Source: Shewanella oncorhynchi (GTDB lineage Bacteria; Pseudomonadota; Gammaproteobacteria; Enterobacterales; Shewanellaceae). From it: a DNA stretch of 52,041 nt. The notes under the pieces were generated by a model. The model was not told the origin of the DNA. It saw only the letters and a list, made by a program, of their open reading frames with translations, and did no database searches. Where the stretch lies: the NCBI RefSeq assembly GCF_012584455.1, contig NZ_JABAEB010000004.1, forward strand, positions 131,906-183,946, read 5' to 3'. A program made the translations under genes and the position numbers. Positions 45,708 to 52,041 of this stretch are shown in pieces. Every line of letters begins with the position of its first letter. Within the stretch, counting starts at the first letter, position 1.

Positions 45708-46991
45708 TTAAGATTTTTTACCCCAAAATTCAGCATTGGCAGGCGGTAACTGTTTACGTTTTTTTTTACCCATACCTTCAGGCTTGGCGACAGGTTTAGC
45801 TTGTTCTAACAGTTCGGCTGGCATTTCATCATCGGCTTCAAAACCGACAATTTGCTCACGCACTAACTTAAGTTTGTTCTTTTTCTCTATCACGCCAAAG
45901 TGGTGATAATCCTCATGGGAAATCAAGGTCACGGCCAAGCCTGCTTCACCGGCGCGGCCACTACGGCCAATACGATGCATATAATCTGCAGGGCTTCGTG
46001 GTAAATCAAAGTTGATCACCACAGGCAGTTTATCGATATCGATACCACGGGCGGCAATATCGGTCGCAATTAACACACTGATCTCACCATTTTTAAAGCC
46101 ATCGAGCACCCGCGTACGCGCACCTTGGGCTTTATCGCCATGGAACACTTCGGCTGTGATCCCACGTTTAGACAGCTTTTGCGCTAAGTGATTACAAGTA
46201 TTTTTAGCACTCACGAAGATCAACGCCTGTGACCACTGATGTTCTTTAATCAGATGCGCCAATAATGCGGTTTTCATCGGACGATTAACCGTAATCACCC
46301 GTTGATGAATCGTGCTTTCTTGCTCACTTTGCAATTGATATTCAAGTGGATTATTAAGCAGTTTTGCCGTTAACTCACGGACTTCTTCAGGGAATGTCGC
46401 AGAGAATAATAAGGTTTGTTTCTTGACGGGCAAAGCGTCGAGCACTTGAGCTAATTCTTCAGTAAAACCAAGGCTTAACATGCGGTCAGCTTCATCTAGC
46501 ACTAAGGCGCTGACACGATTGAGTTTGATGGCATTACTGGACAACAGATCTAACAAACGACCCGGCGTTGCTACGAGTACGTCGGCACCAGAGCGTAGAC
46601 TCTGCATTTGCGCATTCACCGACACACCGCCAAACGCAGCCACAATTTTTAGCTTGCCATTGAGATGTGAGGCATAGGATAAAAAGCTGTCAGCGACTTG
46701 TTGTGCTAATTCACGGGTTGGGACTAAGACCAAACAACGAACATAAACGCCGGTCTTATCATCAGTTTTTGCTTCAACAAGTTGTTGCAACAGCGGCACG
46801 GCAAAGGCTGCCGTTTTACCCGAGCCCGTATTAGCACCGGCTAACACATCGCGCCCCGCAAGCACAGCGGGGATCGTCGCCGCCTGTACTGGTGTGGGCG
46901 AAACATACGCTAATTCGGTTAATCGATTTAGCAAGGGTGCAATAATGCCGAGTTGGGCAAAGCTTGCCGCAGAGGAAGAAGCCTGAGTCAT
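45708..46991 (-). CDS. DEAD-box RNA helicase
   Basis: 427 residues. Q motif near the start (FAQLGIIAPLLNRLTELAY, PTPVQ), Walker A GANTGSGKT, PTRELAQQV, VLDEADRML, LLFSATFPEEV in RecA domain 1; ATDIAARGIDIDKL and HRIGRSGRAGEAG in domain 2. A short basic tail (GMGKKKRKQLPP) resembles those of RhlE-type helicases. It likely acts in ribosome assembly or RNA turnover; I do not assign a specific name. Confidence 0.93.
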   Translation of the reverse strand: MTQASSSAASFAQLGIIAPLLNRLTELAYVSPTPVQAATIPAVLAGRDVLAGANTGSGKTAAFAVPLLQQLVEAKTDDKTGVYVRCLVLVPTRELAQQVADSFLSYASHLNGKLKIVAAFGGVSVNAQMQSLRSGADVLVATPGRLLDLLSSNAIKLNRVSALVLDEADRMLSLGFTEELAQVLDALPVKKQTLLFSATFPEEVRELTAKLLNNPLEYQLQSEQESTIHQRVITVNRPMKTALLAHLIKEHQWSQALIFVSAKNTCNHLAQKLSKRGITAEVFHGDKAQGARTRVLDGFKNGEISVLIATDIAARGIDIDKLPVVINFDLPRSPADYMHRIGRSGRAGEAGLAVTLISHEDYHHFGVIEKKNKLKLVREQIVGFEADDEMPAELLEQAKPVAKPEGMGKKKRKQLPPANAEFWGKKS

Positions 46992-47038
46992 AGAAAGTTT
47001 AACTGCTCACCAATATCTTAATAGGCGGCTATTCTAGC

Positions 47039-47596
47039 TTAAATATCGAGGCAATGCTTGGCAGTTTCCAGCGTTAATAACTGCTGTTTCATCGCAAGCC
47101 CATAGGCGTAACCCGTTAACTTGCCATTTTTGCCTATCACTCTATGGCAAGGCACGATAATCGCAATGGGATTGGCGCCATTAGCCGCGCCCACTGCGCG
47201 CACCGCCTTAGGCCGACCGATTTGCTCGGCAATCTGCCCATAACTGCAGCTCTGGCCATAATCTACATTGATCAAAGCTTGCCAAACTTCACGCTGAAAT
47301 TCAGTGCCTTTAGGTGCGAGCTTTACATTAAATTCAATCAGTTCACCTGCAAAATAACGCGCGAGCTGCACTTGAGTTTCACTAATATGCGCCTTAGCTT
47401 GATTGAGGACATCCTCACTCACCTTAGCAAGCGCAATCTCAGTGCGATCCGAGCCGACAACCGTTAAATGACTCAGCCCATAGGCATTGGCATTTAACTG
47501 CAATATTCCGGCAGGACTCATAAAAGTATCTACGGCACAGGGCTGATACGCAGCAATACTCGGCGCTTGGCTCAATTGACGAATCGCATGTTTCAT
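47039..47596 (-). CDS. O6-methylguanine-DNA methyltransferase (Ogt type)
   Basis: 185 residues. The methyl-acceptor Cys150 is in IVPCHRVIGKNGKLTGYAYG; the DNA-binding helix-turn-helix QIAEQIGRPKAVRAVGAANG precedes it. It removes alkyl groups from O6-guanine and O4-thymine in a suicide reaction. The neighbouring gene is an Ada/AlkA fusion on the same strand 103 bases upstream, so the two form an alkylation-repair pair. Confidence 0.92.
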   Translation of the reverse strand: MKHAIRQLSQAPSIAAYQPCAVDTFMSPAGILQLNANAYGLSHLTVVGSDRTEIALAKVSEDVLNQAKAHISETQVQLARYFAGELIEFNVKLAPKGTEFQREVWQALINVDYGQSCSYGQIAEQIGRPKAVRAVGAANGANPIAIIVPCHRVIGKNGKLTGYAYGLAMKQQLLTLETAKHCLDI

Positions 47597-47699
47597 AATC
47601 TGTCTCTTTGTTTGCTCTAAATTTGGTTCTAAATTGGCTCTTAACTTAACGCTAAATCATCTTTTTAAACTAGCAGTTAAATGTGAGGCGGCTTGATGG

Positions 47700-49391
47700 T
47701 TATTGATGCCAAAGCTGGAAGGTTAAATAACTGCCCCAAGGCGCGATTTCTTGACTCAGTTGCTGGCACAGCTGCGGGTAGTTGACTGCACCCGCAGCGG
47801 CTTCATCCAGCCTATGGGTCTTGCCATACAAGGCCAGCAAATGCTTTTTAACAATCAAATCGGTATGCAAAAACACATTGGGATCGCCCAAACCGCGGAG
47901 CTTAGCATACGCGATTGTCCAAGGACCTATGCCCTTAACGCTGAGCCAATCATCGACACTCGCCTCAGGATGATCGCAGATAAACGCCGCGAGCGCATTG
48001 AGGGCTAATTTACGAGCGCCGGGCATTTTTAGCTCTGTTAGACTCGCCTCACGAATGGCCTCGGGTGTAGGAAATAAACGATACTCGCAACCATTGAGAC
48101 TAAAGCGCTCGCCATAGGCTTCAACCAATTGATTAAGTAGCTTAGTCGCCTGCACTACCGTCACTTGCTGACCTAAAATCGCACGGCAGGCCGCCTCAAA
48201 TAAGGAGCCTGCACCGGGAATGCGTAATCCCGAAAACGGTGTTAATCCTAAACTTGGTAGCGCACTTAAGCCTTGTTCAATCAGCAGCATATCCGCATCG
48301 AGATCTAAAATGCGTCGCACTTCAGTGACCAGCAATTGCAGCTCATCGACAGGAGAGTCTTCGGTCAACATTATCGCGAGTTTGAAGCGATTTAGCTTAG
48401 GCTCATGGATAATGTGCACTGTGCCGCGCATCTTACCTAGGGCAAAACAGCGACCATATTCGAGCCCATTATCGCCAGCTTTGGCCTCATCTACCACGGA
48501 CGCCTCATCGCCAACGACATCGCTCGCTTGTGGATGACTCATCTGCGGTGTGAACCATTCCATCCCTGTTACTGCACGTAATCGATAAAACCCCAGCTGT
48601 GATGTCCAATCCAATGGCGGACGATAATACTGATACAAGGTTAATCCATAGTGCGGCACAAATTCACCCATAGTATCAATCTCACTTAATCCTGTTAGTG
48701 GCTCAATCATGGACTCCTTTGCCGCTTTGGTTAATGTACTCTTTCTTAACTGCGTCGGCGTCAATTGCAAGGTTTGCTTAAACGCCTCATTGAAACGGCG
48801 AATACTGTTGAAACCCGCCGCCATCGCGACTTGAGTGATAGGTAATTGGGTTTGGTGCAATAATTGTTTAGCAAACAGTAACTGCCGATATAAGGCATAT
48901 TGTTTTGGCGAAGTGCCAAAGCCTTCGGTAAAGAGCTTATTGAGATAACGACTGCTGATCCCTAATCGGTCAGCCAATTGTGTTACTGTTGAGGCTGGCT
49001 CTCCCGATGATTTTCCCGCTAAGGCGCCCGCTTCGATTAAGCTAATGGCCCTCGCTAACGTTGTGCCAGTCCCCTTCCAAGGATTCGATCCCGGCGCACT
49101 GTCGGGCCGACAACGTAAACATGGGCGTAATCCCGCCTGCGCGGCTTTAATGGCCGAATCAAAATAACGCACATTTTGCTCTTTTGGTGCCACGGCAGGA
49201 CACACAGTTCGGCAATAAATGCCGGTCGTTAAGACGCCCACAAAAAACTTACCATCAAACCGCGGATCGCGGCTCATCCTCGCTTCACGGCAAATCGACG
49301 CAGAAAGTTGCCCCGAACTGGACTCCAGCGAATGCACCGAATCTATTTCATCACGCTTATTTGCACTCTCAGACGCTCTATCTGTACTCAT
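47700..49391 (-). CDS. Ada-type regulator fused to AlkA DNA-3-methyladenine glycosylase
   Basis: 563 residues in three parts. Residues about 35-100: Ada metal-binding domain with Cys60, Cys64, Cys91 and Cys94 (GIYCRTVCPA, RPCLRCRP), whose spacing equals Cys38/42/69/72 of E. coli Ada; Cys60 would accept methyl from phosphotriesters. Residues about 105-215: AraC-type helix-turn-helix (GISSRYLNKLFTEGFGTSPK, AAGFNSIRRFNEAFKQ). Residues about 245-563: AlkA N-domain and HhH-GPD glycosylase (KGIGPWTIAYAKLRG, then FLHTDLIVKK with the catalytic Asp). The methyl-guanine transferase activity is supplied by the separate adjacent gene. Confidence 0.92.
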   Translation of the reverse strand: MSTDRASESANKRDEIDSVHSLESSSGQLSASICREARMSRDPRFDGKFFVGVLTTGIYCRTVCPAVAPKEQNVRYFDSAIKAAQAGLRPCLRCRPDSAPGSNPWKGTGTTLARAISLIEAGALAGKSSGEPASTVTQLADRLGISSRYLNKLFTEGFGTSPKQYALYRQLLFAKQLLHQTQLPITQVAMAAGFNSIRRFNEAFKQTLQLTPTQLRKSTLTKAAKESMIEPLTGLSEIDTMGEFVPHYGLTLYQYYRPPLDWTSQLGFYRLRAVTGMEWFTPQMSHPQASDVVGDEASVVDEAKAGDNGLEYGRCFALGKMRGTVHIIHEPKLNRFKLAIMLTEDSPVDELQLLVTEVRRILDLDADMLLIEQGLSALPSLGLTPFSGLRIPGAGSLFEAACRAILGQQVTVVQATKLLNQLVEAYGERFSLNGCEYRLFPTPEAIREASLTELKMPGARKLALNALAAFICDHPEASVDDWLSVKGIGPWTIAYAKLRGLGDPNVFLHTDLIVKKHLLALYGKTHRLDEAAAGAVNYPQLCQQLSQEIAPWGSYLTFQLWHQ

Positions 49392-49563
49392 TTTTCATCA
49401 CGCCCGACAATATTCGCTCACAATTAATTTCTTGTTCATTACTTTACGTAAAACTAGCATATAGCACTAGCGGAAAACGGAACTCAATCATTTCAATGCT
49501 TTTAAGGCATGAAATCCTATATGCTAGAGCCGACTATTTTTTATCTCACCATAGAGTTAATTC

Positions 49564-51393
49564 ATGTTTAAACGATTTGAATCCTGGGTTGAAGCCCTAC
49601 CCGATGATGAACCCACTAAACCACCCACAGGGGTTTATGCTTTTTGTCGCCACTACACTAAGGGCTACGAACTGCCGCTGATCTTAATGTCAGTGCTGAC
49701 CGCCATGCTGGCCATGCTTGAAGTGTCACTGTTCGGATTCATGGGCCAATTAGTTGATTGGCTGGTGAAAAAAAATCCCGAAACGTTATTCCAAGACGAA
49801 GGCACGACCTTAATGCTGATGGGAGGTATGGTGATAATTGTGATGCCAATATTGGTATTACTGCATGCGCTTATCATGCATCAAACCTTGCTCGGCAATT
49901 ATCCTATGTCGATCCGCTGGCTTGCACACCGTTATTTGCTAAAACAAAGTGTATCGTTTTATCAAGATGATTTTGCTGGCAGAATCGCCACGAAAGTGAT
50001 GCAAACCTCCTTAGCCGTACGCGAAACTGTGATGAAATTGCTCGATGTGTTGGTATACATTTTAGTGTATTTCACCTCTATGCTGGTGATGATTGCCAGC
50101 GCTGATCTGCGCTTAGTCATACCTATGCTCGTCTGGCTTGCACTGTATGTTGGTCTGCAATGGTACTTTGTGCCTAGACTAAAAAGTGTCTCTACCGAGC
50201 AAGCCGATGCGCGCTCAACCATGACAGGCCGTATCGTCGACAGCTATACCAACATCACCACAGTGAAGCTATTTGCCCACACACAGAAAGAAGCCGAATA
50301 CGCCAAATCCAGTATGCGGATATTTTTAGACACGGTTTATCGCCAAATGCGCTTAGTGACGGGCATCAGCGTCAGCGTGCAAATCATCAACTATCTGTTG
50401 GCCTTTAGTATTGCAGCAGTATCGATAGCCCTATGGACCGATAGCGCAATCACGGTCGGCGCCATCGCCATTGCGGTCAGTTTAGCACTGCGCTTAAACG
50501 GCATGTCACAGTGGATAATGTGGGAAATCAGTTCGTTATTCGAAAATATCGGCACGGTTACCGATGGAATGAACACCTTATCGAAAACAACGATCATCCA
50601 AGATGAGCCAAACGCCAAGGCGCTGGTCGTCAATCATGGCAAGATTGATTTCAACCAAGTGTGTTTCCATTACGGTGAGCAGACTGGCGTGATTGAAGAT
50701 CTGAATTTGAATATTAAAGCAGGTGAAAAAGTTGGCTTAGTGGGGCGTTCTGGCGCGGGTAAATCGACCCTAGTGAATCTACTAATGCGATTCTACGATG
50801 TTGAAAAAGGTCAGATTAATATTGACGACCAAGACATCAAGATGGTTATGCAAGATTCACTGCGTTCGCAAATTGGCATGGTGACCCAAGATACCTCCCT
50901 CTTGCACCGCACCATTCGCGAGAATATTCTTTACGGCAATCCCAGTGCCAGTGAAGAGCAACTTGATCGCGCGATTAAACAAGCTCAAGCCTATGACTTT
51001 ATTCAGGAACTCAGTGATCCTAACGGTAATCATGGCTTAGATGCCCAAGTGGGTGAACGCGGCGTAAAACTCTCTGGTGGCCAAAGACAGCGTATCGCCA
51101 TCGCGCGGGTTTTATTGAAAAATGCGCCCATTTTACTGCTTGATGAAGCCACATCTGCACTAGATTCCGAAGTCGAAGCTGCTATTCAAGAAAGTTTGTA
51201 TGAATTAATGCAAGGCAAGACAGTGATCGCGATTGCCCATCGACTTTCGACTATTGCCGCGATGGACAGGTTAATTGTATTAGATCAAGGCCGAGTCGTT
51301 GAGCAAGGCACGCACCATGAACTCATCGCCGCAGGCGGGATTTATGCTCAATTATGGGCCCACCAAACCGGTGGATTCTTAGGTGTAGACTAA
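49564..51393 (+). CDS. ABC transporter, fused permease and ATPase
   Basis: 609 residues, half-exporter type: six membrane helices in the first 330 residues, then an ATPase domain with Walker A GLVGRSGAGKST (about 394-405), Q-loop MVTQDTSLLHRT, signature KLSGGQRQRIAIARVLL, Walker B ILLLDEATSALDS and H-loop IAIAHRLSTI. It should dimerise. Substrate unknown; the type includes lipid, peptide and drug exporters. Divergent from the Ada/AlkA gene with a 172-base gap. Confidence 0.92.
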   Translation: MFKRFESWVEALPDDEPTKPPTGVYAFCRHYTKGYELPLILMSVLTAMLAMLEVSLFGFMGQLVDWLVKKNPETLFQDEGTTLMLMGGMVIIVMPILVLLHALIMHQTLLGNYPMSIRWLAHRYLLKQSVSFYQDDFAGRIATKVMQTSLAVRETVMKLLDVLVYILVYFTSMLVMIASADLRLVIPMLVWLALYVGLQWYFVPRLKSVSTEQADARSTMTGRIVDSYTNITTVKLFAHTQKEAEYAKSSMRIFLDTVYRQMRLVTGISVSVQIINYLLAFSIAAVSIALWTDSAITVGAIAIAVSLALRLNGMSQWIMWEISSLFENIGTVTDGMNTLSKTTIIQDEPNAKALVVNHGKIDFNQVCFHYGEQTGVIEDLNLNIKAGEKVGLVGRSGAGKSTLVNLLMRFYDVEKGQINIDDQDIKMVMQDSLRSQIGMVTQDTSLLHRTIRENILYGNPSASEEQLDRAIKQAQAYDFIQELSDPNGNHGLDAQVGERGVKLSGGQRQRIAIARVLLKNAPILLLDEATSALDSEVEAAIQESLYELMQGKTVIAIAHRLSTIAAMDRLIVLDQGRVVEQGTHHELIAAGGIYAQLWAHQTGGFLGVD

Positions 51394-51411
51394 GCCAAAG
51401 GTAAGATGACG

Positions 51412-51448
51412 AAAGGCGAAACTCAGCAGTGAGTGTCGCCTTTTTTAT
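51412..51448 (+). terminator. Terminator of the ABC transporter gene
   Basis: AAAGGCGA, ACTCA...TGAGT inner stem, TCGCCTTTTTT. Starts 19 bases after the stop. Confidence 0.9.
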
Positions 51449-51525
51449 CTCAAATAAGTTTCCGCCTAATTCTGCCCTCTTCCCACAAAGCTTCACTCTT
51501 CTCGCGCTCATATTCACCGCAGTAA

Positions 51526-51811
51526 TACACGATTCGCTACCGTGTGAACGGTTCACTTCAAACTTTACTCGTTGAACGATTGGAAACAAGAGATAAACCG
51601 CGCTTAACGGCTCAACTTATCAACATTGAAAGTGGCAGCATTCAAAGTACCAACACACTGAACAATCCGAAAGGTGAGTTTGGGCCATGGGTTAGCGCAA
51701 GGTTAAGCAGGAAAACGCTTCGATAATCTTTATCACACGATTGAACAGAATGACTTCACCACACTAAGTAAGCCTCTCGAAGCATTATTTATCTTAATGT
51801 GGATGGTTTGA
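51526..51811 (+). pseudogene. Possible gene remnant in two frames
   Basis: From 51526 one frame reads YTIRYRVNGSLQTLLVERLE and on to GEFGPWVSARLSRKT, with a stop at 51724-51726. From 51722 the next frame reads DNLYHTIEQNDFTTLSKPLE followed by ALFILMWMV and a stop at 51811. Both have protein-like composition and join end to end, as expected for one C-terminal fragment with a frameshift. There is no start with a ribosome site, and the family is unknown. It could be chance. Confidence 0.35.
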
Positions 51812-51899
51812 ATTGTTGGGTAAATTAGGCAAATAACTCGGAGCGTATGACTCGTAAATGAATCGGGGAGATCTCGATTTAATATTCAAAATTCAGACA

Positions 51900-51926
51900 C
51901 AAAAAAACCACCTTGAGGTGGCTTAT
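51900..51926 (-). terminator. Terminator of the tRNA-Glu transcript
   Basis: On the minus strand GCCACCTCAAGGTGG followed by TTTTTTT, 39 bases after the tRNA 3' end. Confidence 0.85.
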
Positions 51927-51964
51927 TGTCTTTAACCAAAGTTTCGATAAACCTTGATTAAAAT

Positions 51965-52040
51965 TGGTATCCCCTAGGGGATTCGAACCCCTGTTACCGC
52001 CGTGAAAGGGCGGTGTCCTAGGCCTCTAGACGAAGGGGAC
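51965..52040 (-). tRNA. tRNA-Glu (anticodon TTC)
   Basis: 76 bases including encoded CCA. Minus-strand reading starts GTCCCCTTCGTCTAGAGG, has anticodon loop CCCTTTCACGG-like with TTC, and the T arm AGGGGTTCGAATCCCCT. It is very close to E. coli tRNA-Glu. The acceptor end reads AGGGGATACCA, which gives a G1-U72 wobble and discriminator A73, where E. coli has G1-C72 and G73. The upstream (5') region lies outside the window. Confidence 0.95.
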
Positions 52041-52041
52041 C

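Noticed and set aside
51323..51589. Minus-strand 88-codon frame over the ABC terminator
   Set aside because: It covers the end of the ABC gene and a clear terminator, with no ribosome site and no protein-like features.

Overview
The window reads as chromosome from a Shewanella-like gammaproteobacterium. The evidence is the gene families and their order: fadIJ next to a MoxR/BatABD block and an ECF sigma/DUF3379 pair, then putP, fadL, an RND efflux operon, a subtilase, the queA-tgt-yajC-secDF operon, a Tat-exported GH109-type protein, sstT and cheV. This assignment rests on recognition of families and layout, not on a database search.

Layout. 1-970: tail of an unknown gene, a 38-codon ORF with a strong ribosome binding site, a small membrane protein and terminators. 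971-4413 (minus): fadI-fadJ, the alpha/beta subunits of a beta-oxidation complex, with one FadR-like and one PsrA-like site in the promoter region. 4676-13345 (plus): a tightly packed MoxR-DUF58-DUF4381-BatA-BatB/C-BatD operon followed by an ECF sigma factor and a DUF3379 protein, which is its likely anti-sigma factor. 13503-17963 (plus): putP, fadL (with a FadR-like site upstream), a VOC protein and a SIMPL-domain protein. 18161-23250 (plus): RND adaptor, RND pump, a DUF2892 membrane protein and a periplasmic rhodanese.

23634-27107 is the accessory part. A secreted alkylsulfatase on the minus strand lies back to back with a heavily decayed, previously unmarked integron-integrase-type tyrosine recombinase on the plus strand (about 26079-26605). 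Its N-terminal and central domains can still be read through stops and frameshifts. An AT-rich stretch then leads to a secreted multidomain subtilase (27108-29564).

29648-38121 (minus): yaeQ, a rhodanese, a siroheme synthase whose C-terminal third is a degenerate, truncated SUMT domain, a DUF2007 protein with a RanBP2-like zinc finger, then secF-secD-yajC-tgt-queA and a small acidic protein. 38332-39687 (plus): acpH and rluA. 39786-47596: mainly a hypothetical protein, the GH109-type protein, a CIA30 protein, sstT, cheV, a tyrosine phosphatase, a DEAD-box helicase and an O6-alkylguanine methyltransferase. 47700-51393: an Ada/AraC/AlkA fusion, which forms an alkylation-repair pair with ogt, divergent from an ABC exporter. 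51965-52040: tRNA-Glu(TTC) on the minus strand.

Functional links: fadL imports fatty acids and fadIJ degrades them, and FadR-like sites at both suggest joint control. The Bat block is a typical MoxR/von Willebrand chaperone-like envelope module. The strongest new observations are the decayed integrase beside the alkylsulfatase, the vestigial SUMT domain, the FadR/PsrA sites, and several short tandem repeats of 7-8 bp in intergenic DNA. I did not find a convincing wholly new defence or biosynthetic system.
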